Positions 1 to 28,782 of a DNA stretch of 64,000 nt are shown piece by piece; the first letter of the stretch is position 1, and each line of letters begins with the position of its first letter. The position numbers and the translations under genes were made by a program. Source of the stretch: Monodelphis domestica (Eukaryota; Chordata; Mammalia; Didelphimorphia; Didelphidae); contig NC_077227.1 of NCBI RefSeq assembly GCF_027887165.1, positions 78,002,988-78,066,987 on the forward strand. Direction: 5' to 3'. The notes beneath the pieces were generated by a model that had not been told where the DNA came from, did no database searches, and was given only the letters and a program-made list of their open reading frames with translations.

Positions 1-138
1 CTAGGGATGGAAATAATTGAAGGATAGAATCTTAATCAATTTACTCAACTAAAAAAGTCACACTCAGCAGATGTCATCTCCAGTCTCTACACTTACACTG
101 AAGCCAAATGGGCCAATTTGTTCCCTTTCCACTATTTA

Positions 139-17290
<17,152 letters not shown>

Positions 17291-17439
17291 TGAGTAAGAT
17301 TGCGCATGTGCCGTGGTGTAGGGCCTTTCATCTTTCCACTCTTGCAGAAGACTCTGCTGAGTACCGGCTTAGTTTTCCCACTAGTACGCCACCTTAATCT
17401 ATCAACAGATATTTGAACTGTTCACATTTTACTTTTTAT

Positions 17440-17570
17440 TATTATTTATCACAGTGTACTGTGAGTTCCTTGAGGGCAGAGACAGTCTTTTTAATTCATA
17501 AATGTGTGTTTTAGGTATATAGACATACATGTCTATACATCTATATTTTTGTATTTTGTAATAAATGTTG
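17440..17570 (+). mobile_element. L2 3' end
   Basis: Contains gtgagttccttgagggcaga and an end like taataaatgttgat. Lies upstream of the PI4K2A promoter. Confidence 0.72.
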
Positions 17571-17597
17571 ATCGATTATCTATTTGGTATGGAACAT

Positions 17598-18086
17598 TGT
17601 ACCCAAAAATCATAGAAGTATTTTAGGCCAAACTGCAAACAGGAAATTCTTTTGCTCCCTTATGGTCTTTTGACTCCTGTTAAGAGCCTGAGAGGAATAT
17701 TCACCTTGCTTTGTCCTTTAGATTTGAGCTGGACAGAGATATACTTTCAGGCTATTCCTTGATACCATCAGATTGTATCTCAGACATCCATCTGTCTCCT
17801 AAACTATGAGGGTCACCTCCTATATCTTGAGGCACACCTCCCCCCCACACCCCTGTTCAGGGCATACCCCTCTATAAGAGTCAAGTCTTCACTGTCTTAA
17901 AGGGTATAAAGACTCCAGAGGTGATGTTCTCTAGGAGGCAGTCTTCCTATGCTGTCCTGGCCAGATTCAACATCACCTTCTAAATTAGTAAATTTCTCTT
18001 TTTATTTTTTAGCTAACTTTTGGAGTCTTGCACTCTTGCAAGGATACCATTCCCAATCCCAGGGGGTTCACCTCAAGCCCCCCACA
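17598..18086 (+). mobile_element. Solo LTR, class I (gammaretrovirus-like) ERV
   Basis: A fossil of about 489 bp beginning TGT and ending ACA, flanked by the 4 bp duplication ACAT at 17594-17597 and 18087-18090. It has a TATA-like box near 17905 and a U5 that ends in C-rich sequence. No internal region lies on either side, so this is a solo LTR left by recombination. Family name not determined. Confidence 0.75.
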
Positions 18087-18234
18087 ACATTTTGATTACA
18101 TACTCTTTGGTGTTGGGATCATTTTCATCACTCTCCAATCTATCCATCCAGTTGGACAACTACTCTCTTTCTCATAGCACAGGTTTCCCTATGACACTGC
18201 AACTTAATCAATAAGCAAGCCCTCTTATGTGTCT

Positions 18235-18680
18235 AAGATCAACAACAAACTTCTTTCTCTTGCATTTAAAGCTCTTCACAACCTAACTCCAGCCTATTTT
18301 TTCAGACTTATTACAAACTTTTCCCCTTGGACTCTATGATCTAGCTAAATTTGTCTACCTGCTGTATCTCACACACAGAATTCCATTTCAGTTATCATGC
18401 CTTTGTAAAAGCTGTCTTCTCCCATGTCTAAAATACACTTTCTAATGGACTGTGCTTCTTAAATCCCTAGCTGCCTTCAAAACTCAAATGCTATCTCCAC
18501 TCATCCACCCACCCCCAAGGCTCCCTCCAAAATTACTTTGTATTTATTTTGACTATATTTTGTATTTATTTACATGTGTACATGTTGTTCTCCTGCATAA
18601 AATATAAGCTCCTTGAGAGCAGAGACTATTTTTGAATCATCAGTATTTAACACAGTATCAGATAAATGCTGGGTTTTTGT
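18235..18680 (+). mobile_element. L2 3' region
   Basis: Shows the L2 blocks cttcacaacctaactccagc, tatcatgcctttgtaaaagc and ataagctccttgagagcaga. Ends just before a MAR1-like SINE. Confidence 0.82.
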
Positions 18681-18681
18681 T

Positions 18682-18897
18682 TTTTTATTTGAGTCAGATT
18701 CTTCATACTGTCCATAGGACTTTCTTGGCAAGGATACTGAAGTGGTTTGTCATTTTCTTCTCATAGTGGCTTAAGGAAAACAGAGGTTAAATGACTTGCC
18801 CATAGTCATACAGCTAGTAAGTGTCTGAGACCACATTTGAACCCAGTCTTCTTGATTCCAGACCTGGCAGTTTATTCACTGAGCCATGTAGCTGCCA
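18682..18897 (-). mobile_element. MAR1-like CORE-SINE
   Basis: Reverse orientation: tcttggcaaggatactgaag, gttaaatgacttgcccatag, and the head gagccatgtagctgcc. Confidence 0.85.
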
Positions 18898-19034
18898 AAT
18901 GAGGCATATAATGGGCATAAAATGCTGTAAGAGCTTATAGCTTAATTATTAAATACTATATCCAACCCTTCCCCAAAGTTCCTAGCTTGTAGGCCAGCAT
19001 GATCTACTCAAATAAATAGTTGTTGAATTGACTT

Positions 19035-19640
19035 GTTTTTTGACCCTCTACAATTCACTATAGTGATCTTATCAGTTCCCATGGATTCAATTATCATCTC
19101 TAAACAAATAATTCTCCATCCCTACCTTCTCTTGATCTTTCAGTTTCACATCTCAGACAGAGCTTTTGGAACATCTCAACTAAATGTGCTGTAGACATCT
19201 TAAATTCAATGTTTCCAAAATTGTGCATTATCTTCGCCTCCAAACCCACCCCTCTTAACTTCCCCATTACTGACAAGGATACCACCATCCTCCCAGCCAC
19301 TCAGACTAAAATCTTGGTGTCTTCGTCAACTCCTCCCTCTCTTTTGCCCCTCAAATCCAATTAGTTGCCAAGTCCTATACATTCTACCTTCACATCTCTT
19401 GGATTTGTACCCTTCTCTCTTTTGCTAAGCCTAGTCCAGGCTATCATTGACTCATGTCTAGACTATTGCAAGAGCCTCCGTGCTGGTCTGCCTGCAATAA
19501 GCACTTCCATACTCCAATCCTTCTTCTACTCTGCTATTAAAGTGATCTTAAAATATAGATTGATGTCACAAGAACTATTCAATAAACTGTGGTTCCCTAT
19601 TACTACTAGCATCAAATTATAAAATTCTCTCAGCCCTTCT
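19035..19640 (+). mobile_element. L2 ORF2-end fragment
   Basis: Matches the region between the L2 RT domain and the 3' end, with blocks such as gactcatgtctagactattg and ccagtcactcaggctt-type wording. Old and full of breaks. Confidence 0.75.
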
Positions 19641-19871
19641 GTCTGAAGCCACATGCAAACTCAGATTTTCTTGACTCCAGGTCCAAAAGTCCTTGTACCA
19701 TTATGGGGCAGAAAGATGTCTTGCAGTTCTTTGAACTGAGATTCCTTTTCTCCCTTCATGGAATCCTATGTTGTAGTTCTCTGCTGGCCTCTGAGGATTA
19801 ACGTCTTTCTAGAATCCATAGGCAGCCTCATTTTATCTGTCATGAAGGATCACACTTTCTGAAGCTGTAGC

Positions 19872-20005
19872 AATCTTTATTTTTTTTTTAAACTCTTAAC
19901 TTCAGTCTTAGAATCAAAGTATTGGTTCTAAGCCAGAAGATTGGTAAGGGCTAAGCAATTGAGGGTGACTTCCCCAAAGTCACATAGCTAGGAAGTGGTG
20001 CAACT
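19872..20005 (-). mobile_element. Partial RTE-tailed CORE-SINE
   Basis: Reverse-oriented tail and CORE: cttagaatcaaagtattgg, gtaagggctaagcaattga. The head is lost. Confidence 0.82.
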
Positions 20006-20109
20006 ATCTAAATGACTGTGTTTCCACATCCATCTGCAGCCACTAGAACATCTATAATCACTACTACTGCCACCATTCATGTTTAGCTTTCCTATATTCA
20101 TTATGTTGT

Positions 20110-21965
20110 TGTTCCTTCTTTTTTTGTTTTACATTTTTTTCCAGATTAGATGTTGATACAATTTTGAATAATTGTTTTCAGACATTTTGCAATCCATGTT
20201 CTCTCCTTCCCTCCTACTCCTCCCCTCTCCCCCAAGATGGCAAATAATATGATATAGGATGTACATGCATTATTATATAATGCACATTTCCATGTACATG
20301 TGTCATTATGCAATAAACATTTCTATGTTCATCAGGTTGTGAAAGAAGATATTGCTTACACCAGCGAAAAATTCATGGAGGAAATAAAGTGATGAATGAT
20401 ATGCTTCAATCTACATTTAGTTCCTTCTATAGCAGTGGATAGCCTTTTTCATTATAAATCCCTCGAGGCTGTCCTAGATCTGTGATGGCAAATCTATGAC
20501 ACATGTGTCAGCACTGACACACATAGCCATTTTCAATGACATGTGGCCACATGCAGCTGCATGCTGAGAAGGACGTTTTTTCTCCAAGTGACACACCATC
20601 AGAGTTATGCTCAGTTTTTTTTATGAATTTTGACACACAAAGCTCAAAAGGTTGCCCATCATTGAGATCCTTGCATTACTGATAATAGTTAATTCTTTCA
20701 CAGTTAATAATCCTACTTTATTGCTATTATTATGTGCAATGTTCTCCTGGTTCTGGTCACTTCACTTTGCATCAGTTCATATAAGTCTTTCCAGGTTTTT
20801 TAGGGATTCATCTTTTTGTCATTTCTTAAGGCATAATAGCATTCCATTACAAGCATATTCCACAACTTGTTCAGCCATTTCCTAATTGATGAACATCCCT
20901 TCAGTTTCCAGTTCTTTGCTACCACAAAAAGAGCTGCTACGAACATTTTCATACAAATAGGTTCTTTTCCCCTATCTTGGATTTCTTTGGGATTCAGATC
21001 TATTAGTGGTATTGGTGGGTCAAAGGGTATATGCAGTTTTATGGTTTGAAATAGTTCTCCAGAATGGTTGTTTATAGCTTCACTAACTCAGCATATTAGT
21101 GTCTCAATTTTTCTATATCCCATCTAACATTTATGATTGTCTTTTTTATTATATTAGCTTGTCTGATAGGTGTGAAGTAGTATCTCAATTGTTTAATGTG
21201 CATTTCTCTAATTAGCATGATTTGGAGCATTTTTTCATGTGACTAAAGATAGTTTTAACTTCCTGTTCATATCCTTTGACCCCTTGTCAATTGGGGAATG
21301 CTTTGTGGTCTTATAAATCTGATTCTGTTTTCTATATATTTGAGAAATAAGGCCTTTGTCAGAGACACTTACTATAAAATGCTTTCCCCAGTTTATTGTT
21401 TTCTTTTTAATCTTGGTTGCATTGGTTTTGTTTATGTAAACCCTTTAAATTTAATGTAGTCAAAGTTATCTATTTTACATCTCATAATGTTCTCTATGCC
21501 TTTTTTGCACATAAATTCTTCCCTTATCTATAGAGCTGACATGTAAACTGTTCTATACCCCTCTAATTTGTTCATGGTTTTACCCTTTCCTCCTAAATCA
21601 TATATACATTTTGACTTTATTTTTGTATATGACATGAATATTGGTCTGTGCCTAGTTTCTACCATATTGTTTTCTAGTTTTCCCAGCAGTTTTTGTGGAA
21701 TAGGGAGTTCTTCAAAAGTTTAGGACTTTGGATCCAACGTTAGTTTACTATGGTCATTTACTACTTTGTATTGAATGCCAAATCTATTCCATCTATCCAC
21801 CACTATTTTTTAGTCAGTACTAAATTGTTCTAATAGCTACTTTATAATATAGTTTGAGATCTGGCACAGATAAGCAACTATACTTCATATTTTTTCATTA
21901 ATTCTATTGGTATTCTTGGTTATTATTGGTTCTTCCAGATGGATTTTATTATTACTTTTCTAGCT
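20110..21965 (-). mobile_element. L1 3' region (3' UTR into ORF2), split by a hAT element
   Basis: The left part is L1 3' UTR in reverse. The right part is ORF2 C-terminal sequence in reverse (ttctcctggttctggtcact, cagccatttcctaattgatg, cataattttctaa-type blocks). The copy is 5'-truncated near 21965 and has many breaks. Confidence 0.85.
20480..20664. mobile_element. hAT-type MITE, divergent copy
   Basis: Ends ctgtgatggcaaatct and aggttgcccatcattg are inverted and match the TIRs of the other MITEs, while the body (gacacatgtgtcagcactga) differs. It sits inside the L1. No clear 8 bp duplication is visible. Confidence 0.7.
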
Positions 21966-21984
21966 GTAAGAAATAATTTAAAAA

Positions 21985-22410
21985 ATTATTTTATTTTATT
22001 TTATTTTTTTGGTTACAATACTCACTTTATTTCCCTCCTTCCCCATCACCCACCCTTCCTGCAGCTGATAAGCAATTTCATTGGGTATTATTTGTGTCCT
22101 TGATTAGAACCTATTTCAATGATGTTGTTTGCACTAGGATGATCATTTAGAGTCTACATCCCCAACCATATCCTTTGACCCATGTATTCAAGCAGTTGTT
22201 TTTCTTCTGTGTTTTTACTCCCAGTTTTTCCTCTGAATGTAGATCCATCCAAGTTGTTCAGGATCACTGCATTGCCACTAATGGAGAAGTCCATTACATT
22301 TGGTTGTACCACAGTGTATCAGTCTCTGTGTATAATGTTCTCCTGGTTCTGCTCCTTTTGCTCTGCATCACTTCCTGGACGTTGTTCCAGTCTATGAAAA
22401 ATTTTTGATT
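21985..22410 (-). mobile_element. L1 3' fragment, 5'-truncated
   Basis: Begins with a T-rich tail in reverse, followed by the 3' UTR (cctgcagctgataagcaat, ttcttctgtgtttttactcc). A different L1 subfamily from its left neighbour. Confidence 0.87.
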
Positions 22411-22519
22411 GTTATGACAGCTCTCCTGCACTCATAAAGTCACTCACTACCTGGACATATCTATCTCATCACTCATTCACATAATAACAAAAAAGAAGAA
22501 AATATCAAAACTCATTTAT

Positions 22520-22780
22520 AGCTACTATATTAACTAGTGTTTATACAGTGCTTTAAGGTAAGCAAATTCCTTTATAGATGTCAATTCATTTGATCCTCAT
22601 AACAACCCTGTGAGGTAGATGCAATTACTTATCCCCATTTAAGAGATAAGAAAGCTGAGACAGAGAGAGCTTAAGTGACTTTCCCAGGGACACACAGCCA
22701 GTGAGTATCTGAGACAGTTGAACTCAGCTCCCTTATTCCAAGTCCTGCATTCTATCCACTAAACCACCTAGCTGCCCAAT
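22520..22780 (-). mobile_element. MIR/THER-like CORE-SINE
   Basis: Reverse orientation: gatcctcataacaaccctgt, cttaagtgactttcccaggg, ending accacctagctgccc. Confidence 0.88.
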
Positions 22781-22886
22781 GGCCAACTTTCAAAAACAGT
22801 TTAAGTAGTCTTGCCTCCTGAAAGCTGCAAAGGAAAGAAAAAATAGATGAAGGGGTATACCCATTTGGGAGAAACACAACCAAATC

Positions 22887-23469
22887 TGTAGTAGGGTCTC
22901 ACCCCAAGAATGGGAGACTCAAACTCTGTTCAATCCAGAAGTAAGAAAAAAATTTTATTTGAAGAAGTATAAGGTGGTATAATAGCCTAATAGTTAGTGG
23001 GATAGCCTGGGGACTAAGCCCTAGGACTACTGGATTAGTTTCTGAGCTGGTGGAATAGCAGCTCTTGGAGATGATGAGTAGCCCTTGGGGCTGATGGATT
23101 AGTAGCAGCCCCAGCTGTGAAAGAGCAACGCCATAAGTGGCATTGCAACCTGAGTTATGTATCAGGGTTTGCATATTTATTAGGGTCTGGGAGTTTTTCA
23201 TCTCCCATTCCAGAGAAATCTTCTCCTCTCCAGAAAACCTTGGAAAATGGGCATGGTCAAATTCAAGTGGAGGTGTGTTTTTGAGTTTGATATGTACATC
23301 ATAGGGAATAAGGAGCATGCACAGGTTTGAGGGATATTTCTGGAATTCCAGAGTCCCCCGTTCCCATGTTCCCACATTGTCCACCTTGTCATCATTTGGC
23401 ATTGTGGGAGAGGTCTCTCTGCCCTTCTAGAATGGGAACATGGGGAGGGAATGCAGTGTGATTCTAACA
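22887..23469 (-). mobile_element. ERV LTR fossil
   Basis: On the minus strand it starts TGTTAGAATC and ends CCCTACTACA. It has an AATAAA-type signal near its 3' part (about 22960) and a U5-like end, for about 583 bp. No matching flanking duplication was found. Family not determined. Confidence 0.6.
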
Positions 23470-23870
23470 ATTAAGAACAAAGGTAAATAAAGAACAATAT
23501 GAGTAATTAATAAAAACAAATTAGGCACAAAGAAGATGCCTAGTGTAGTATATTACTGAACCAGTATTGATGAATGCTTGCAATTTATGCTTCACTAATG
23601 CTGCAGTTTATGTTGAACTAGTGCTGACTGATGAAAAATGCAAGATTGCAGAGTATGAGACCCCTTCCTGTTACTACCCCTCCCTGCTCCCAGCTCCCAT
23701 CCCTTTTATATGTCTACACAGTTTCTGTACCCCTGAGCCAATTAGAAAACTTTTCATCATTATAGAAACAGGCTCTTGGAAAATCCCACATGTTGCTTGA
23801 ACTAAAACCAGAGAGGGAATATCTATGCATACTCCAAGGTGGTCCCCAAATGCCAATCCACCCCATTACA
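23470..23870 (-). mobile_element. Possible second LTR fragment
   Basis: On the minus strand it starts TGTAATGGGGTGG and has a TATA-like box (acatataaaaggg) near 23712 with an upstream CCAAT-like site. The 3' boundary is unclear. It abuts the LTR at 22887-23469 without recognisable internal retroviral sequence between them. Confidence 0.35.
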
Positions 23871-24539
23871 TATAGAAGACTATTTCCTGAAAGATGTACC
23901 TGTAAAAATTTTCTGATTTTTGTCACTAGTTAATAAAAATCTAGTCTTAAAGTTTCGTTTACCGCCTTTCTGCTAAGGCCAGGGAAGCCAAGAGACAGAG
24001 ATGAAGAGGGAAAATATTCTAGGCATGCCGGACAGCCAGAAAAAAGTGTCTACAGTAGGAAGATGGAGTGTCTTTTTCGAAAAACAAGGATACTAACCGA
24101 AGGAACAGGGTTAGTGACTCTTAGCACATTCAAGCCACTTGAGCAGCCAAACCTTGAGGATGGGAGGAGGGAGAGGATGCAACACAACAATCAAGTGTGA
24201 CAATATAAGCAGTATTCCATACGCACGGCCCCCACCTCTTCAAAGAAAGGAGGGAAGACAACGCATTTTAAAATATGCTAGCATTATGAAAGGTGTAATG
24301 TCATATATGGAAAAACCAAGGGCAGTGATACTTTTACTATTATGATGCTGGAAAACGGTGCCAAGAGGCTGATATAAAGTTGGGATCGTAATGGCTACTG
24401 GCGTGGAAGTGCTTCTTGCTTAAGAATCTTGCACAAGCTATCCTCGTGGGGATGACCCATGGGTTACTAGTACTCGCAGAGGGTGGGAGATAGCCAGGTA
24501 CAACCTGACTCGGAACTCCCGTACTCCAGTCCACTTTCT
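23871..24539. other. MORN4 upstream flank, no feature seen
   Basis: Unassigned intergenic sequence leading into the CpG-rich MORN4 promoter. Confidence 0.5.
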
Positions 24540-25030
24540 TTAACGACGCATCCCTTCGTTACACTCATCGCCCCGCACAAAGATGGCGCAGGTGACGCGA
24601 AAACAACCAATGGGAGGTGGCGTTACTACCGGTTGCCCGGGTAACAACCAATGGGCGGCGGGGACTCTGCGTTGTGCCGGTTCCCCAGGGGGTGGGGCAG
24701 GTAATGGGTTCGCGGGAGGTGGTGGAGCGGCCGGCGGCAGCGGCGACAGTGGTGGCTACAGCGGCTACAGCAGCGGCAGCTCGTTAGACAAGAGTCGAGT
24801 CCGCGGCAGCGAGGACTCGGGGTCACGGAGTCCTGGAGGGAGCCCAGGTCAGTGAGGGAAAGTTGTGGGGAGGGCCCAAAGGGTGGAATGGTGGTGGGTG
24901 TGGCCGTGGCTATGGCTAGGGAAGGTTAGCGAGCGCGAGGATGCTGAGTGTCTCCCCTGAGAGCCAGGCCTGGCCTCCGGGACATGGATAGGAGCTGTTG
25001 GACGGATTCGCCTTGCCCTAGCGAGCTGAG
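24540..25030 (+). promoter_or_regulatory. MORN4: MORN4 CpG promoter
   Basis: CpG-rich block upstream of MORN4. It has a YY1-like site (aagatggcg at about 24580) and two CCAAT boxes in near-identical context (ccaatgggagg at about 24607, ccaatgggcgg at about 24648). No TATA box is seen. The orientation follows from MORN4 being the next plus-strand gene. Confidence 0.7.
24590..24847 (+). other. MORN4: Candidate MORN4 non-coding exon 1
   Basis: A good donor, CCCAG|GTCAGT, follows the CpG-rich segment at 24847/24848. The transcription start is not visible, so the left boundary is a guess. An alternative donor, GCAG|GTAATG, lies at about 24700. Confidence 0.45.
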
Positions 25031-25104
25031 TGACGGTAACAAAGATAACAAATAAGATTTCCTGCAATGTTTGTTCGTATGGCGTCCCAAGGAGTGCAGA
25101 GCGC

Positions 25105-25215
25105 CCTCCATGCATCCTCACGGCATTCCTAGGCAGGTAAAATCTCCCCATTTTGCAGATTTGGAAGCCGGGGTTCAGAGAGGTTTAAGGGCCTCACTCA
25201 AATAACGTGCAATAT
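25105..25215 (-). mobile_element. MIR-like SINE fragment
   Basis: Reverse-oriented block: cctaggcaggtaaaatctcc, ccattttgcagatttgg, agaggtttaagggcctc. Confidence 0.6.
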
Positions 25216-25474
25216 TTTCTCTGGCTTCTTTGCTGCTAGCCAACCATCAGTCTTAACACACAAAAAAATTCAACAACAACTTTCTAAACCCAGGAGTTTT
25301 TTTGTGTTCTCCTTTATTCCGACCTGCCCCACAAGCTTTCTAACTGAGACCCTTGGATGTAATGAGAATGTAATTTCCATTTTGTTCTGTTGTTTTCCTA
25401 CATAAACATTTAGAATAAATTTCTTGATCATGTTAAATTTATTCTCTGAGCTCTTGACACACACACAAACACCT

Positions 25475-25950
25475 CTGGATTAGGAGTGAGGGTATTCAGA
25501 TTCAAATCCTATCCAGTTCTGTTATTTGACTACCTATATCCATTCTGGTAAACCTGTGGCAGACATGACATCTTGGCACACAGAGACCTCTCTGGGTACA
25601 CAAACTGTAGCCTGCCAGAGTTAGTTACTAGAAAGGCAGAGGTATTCCCTTGGACCTGCTCCCTTATCCTTCTCTACTACTTTTCTGCCCAGCAGCCCAA
25701 TGGAAGCACTTACTCCTTCTCCTAAGGGGATCACCAGGACCACTCTCCTCCCTTTCTCCCTCCCCTGTCTGGGGTAAAGGGGGGGGGGGCAGCACTCATC
25801 TCTAAAAGGTTTGTCATCACTGACCTGTATGAACTTAGATAGAATATGAAGTCCTTCAATCTCTTCAGGCCTCAGTTTCCTCTTGTGCAAAATGAGGGGA
25901 CTGAGCTAGGTGACTCTTCAGGACCCTTCCAACTCTAAATCAATGCTCAT
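25475..25950 (+). mobile_element. MIR/THER-like SINE split by a hAT MITE
   Basis: The left half (ggattaggagtgagggtatt ... ttcaaatcctatccag) and the right half (cctcagtttcctcttgtgca ... ccttccaactctaaat) form one CORE-SINE interrupted by the element at 25540-25822. Confidence 0.65.
25540..25822. mobile_element. hAT-type MITE, copy 3
   Basis: Homologous to the copies at 9357 and 13621 (gccagagttagttactagaa, tctctaaaaggtttgtcatc). Ends in cactg, and the duplication ACCTATAT/ACCTGTAT differs at one base. Internally shorter than its relatives. Confidence 0.8.
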
Positions 25951-26089
25951 ATGAACTTTTCCTTTATGACAATTTCCATTCTGACAATAATGATTAGTAT
26001 GTCTCTCATGAATTCACATATATCTTTTCTGTGGTCTAGTTGGAATTGGAAGGATGGTGAAGATGGAGATTTGAAATAGTCAAAAAATG

Positions 26090-26275
26090 GTTAGCTAGGT
26101 GGCCCAGTGGATTGAGAGCCAGATCCAGAGACAGGTTAAAATCTGGCCTCAGACACTTCCTAGCTGTATGATGCTGGGCAAGTCACTTAACCCCCATTGT
26201 CTAGCCCTTACCACTCTTCTTTCTTAGAACCAATACACAGTACTGATTCTAAGATGGAAGATAAGGGTGTAAAAA
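26090..26275 (+). mobile_element. RTE-tailed CORE-SINE
   Basis: Head ggttagctaggtggcccag, CORE, tail aaccaatacacagtactgat, then A-rich (AAAG)n. Confidence 0.9.
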
Positions 26276-26285
26276 AAAGAAAGAA

Positions 26286-26879
26286 AGAAATAGACAGAAA
26301 GTGTATGATCCAATCTAAGTATTTGGTCCTTAGACATTCTTCTTCTGGTCATGTAATTGAAGATACAGAGTCAATATTTTTATTAAAAAGTAAAACCAAA
26401 AAACTTTTTTTTTTTACCATCAATAACAGTGGTAGAATCCTAAATATTTGGCCTCTGGCATCACAATGCCCAATATGCTGAATGAGGAGGCACCAAAAAA
26501 GCAAAGATGAGAAGAGTGTCCAAAACAGACCAAGTATACATAGAGAAGATCCCTTTAGAGGTAACAATTTGAGGTATTTATTCTCAAGGTATCTAAATGA
26601 GAAGAGGATACTAAAGGCATGTCAAAAAGTGTTCGATTCTAATATTAACACACACAGTGGGAAGACTATTAGTAGATATTGGCCTATTGACCTCTCAACC
26701 ATATATTTGGTAGCAGAAGGGAACAGGTGATTTCCACATTCTTTATCGTCATACAATTAGCTCTAAGGTATAGAGGATACACAACCTCACTGTACTTATT
26801 GTTTGGTTTTGTTTTTTAATATAAAAAGGCATTTGATTCAATAAGGTAAGATACTGTCTTCAAAGCTCTTCTCTAAGAC
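26286..26879. other. Unassigned MORN4 intron sequence
   Basis: Open frames here are short. One plus-strand frame (26482-26730, 82 codons) is not recognised and has no supporting context. Confidence 0.4.
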
Positions 26880-28488
26880 TGTGTCTCCCAGCATATATCT
26901 AAGTCATACAAGATCCCTTGGGTAATACACAAAAGATGAAATAACTAAGAAAACGTAGGTTTGATCTTCTGAGCATATCAATTTATCAAGCAGTTTATGC
27001 CAATTGCCTAAGAAATCAGGACCAAGCCCCTTCCTCAGCTTAGGGCTCAGCCCTGAATATGGGAGAGACAGACTTTTATACGTTAAAAACAATTAATCAA
27101 ATAAGACCAATTAATTAAAAGGAAGCAATACAACATTAAGTAATCCAATTTCCAATCAGAGGAAAGTTTGGGAACTTTTCAGTTGGGAAGGGAAGAGAGA
27201 ACACTTGTAGTTACCTGAATTCAAGAAGAATTGGCCTATTTCTCCCTAAGTATCTGTAAACAATCAAAGGAATGTAGAAATAACAATTGATTCATCAGTA
27301 GAGGGGCAATTTTCTTTTTTTAATTTTTAAATTTAATTAATTAATTTAGAATATTTTTCCATGGTTACATGATTCGTGTTCTTTCCCTCCCCTCCTTCCA
27401 ACCCCCTCCCAGAGCCAATGAGCAATTCCACTGGGTTTTACATGTATCATTGTTCAAAACCTATTTCTATACTATTAATATTTGCAGTAGAGTGATCATT
27501 TAAAGTCACCATCTCTAATCATATCCCCATTGAACCATGTGATCAAGCAAGTCGTTTTTCTTCTGTGTTTCTACTCCCACAGTTATTTTTCTGGATGTGG
27601 ATAGCATTTCTCATAAATCCCTCAGAATTGTCCTGGATCATTGCATTGCTGCTAGTAGAGACGTCCATTACATTCAGTTGTACTACAGTGTATCAGTCTC
27701 CTGATACAGTGTATCAGTGTACAATGTTCTCCTGGTTCTGCTCCTTTCACTCTGCATCAATTCCTGGAGGTCGTTCCAGTTCACATGGAATTCCTCCAGT
27801 TCATTATTACTTTGAGCACAATAGTATTCCATCACCATAAGATATCACAATTTGTTCAGCCATTCCCCAATCAATGGACACCCCCTTGTTTTCCAGTTTT
27901 TTTTTTGTCACCACAAAGAATGTGGCTATAAATATTTTTGTACAAGTCTTTTTCCTTATATCTCTTTGAGGTACAAACCCAGCAGTGGTATGTCTGGATC
28001 AAAGTGTAGGCAATCTTTTAAAGTCCTTTGGACATAATTCCAAATTGCCCTCCAGAATGGTTGAATCAATTCACAACTCCACCAGTAGTGTATTAGTGTC
28101 CCAATTTTGCCACATCCTCTCCAACATTTATCACTTTCCTTTGCTGCCATATTGGCCAGGCTGATAGGTATAATGTGGTACCTCAGAGTTGTTTTGATGT
28201 GCATTTCTCTAATTATGAGAGATTTAGAACATTTTTTCATGTATTTATTGATAGTTTTGATTTCTTTATCTGAAAACTACCTATTCATGTCCCCTTACAG
28301 GGGCAATTTTCAATTAAGATATGGGTTCCTTGAGATATACAATTATGAGGATCTTACTGCATTTCTTAAATCATTATAACCTAGGTCCTTGATAAATGGT
28401 CTCTAAACAACAGGTGTAGGCAGTACTGTTTCCCAACCATTTAGGGCTAAGTTCAGATTTATGATATGGGTTTCTTACAGTGTCTACA
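26880..28488 (-). mobile_element. ERV LTR fossil interrupted by an L1
   Basis: Without the L1 it is about 610 bp. On the minus strand it begins TGTAGACACTG at 28488 and has a TATA-like box (cgtataaaagtctg) near 27080, followed by an R/U5-like part. The 3' boundary near 26880 is approximate and no flanking duplication was found. Old; family not determined. Confidence 0.5.
27315..28298 (-). mobile_element. L1, 5'-truncated, with 13 bp TSD
   Basis: Starts with a T-rich tail (poly(A) in reverse), then 3' UTR and ORF2 C-terminal sequence. It is flanked by the exact duplication AGGGGCAATTTTC at 27302-27314 and 28299-28311, so the boundaries are secure. Length 984 bp. Confidence 0.95.
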
Positions 28489-28782
28489 ATTGAATAAACT
28501 TTTCTCACAAGACAGAATTTGGACTTTACCCATAATTGAATAAAAAGAGAACTAAGCTACCTCCAGAATTAAGCCACAAGATGTAGTTCATTCAGTTCCC
28601 ATAATTAATCACTTCATGTCCTAATTCCTTCAATTTCCTTACTTGAAAGATGTAACACAGAGATAACTCTAATGAGTTATCTGCTTTTTAATAGCAAATG
28701 AGTCATAAAACAGGATGACATGCTTACCAGTAATGCCATTATCATGGATGATTATCTTATGTTCAGAATATAGCACAGGTGG

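Noticed and set aside
24583-24855. Gly/Ser-rich 90-codon frame starting at the AAGATGG of the MORN4 promoter
   Set aside because: It is low-complexity coding potential of CpG-rich DNA, crosses a good splice donor and has no recognisable domain.
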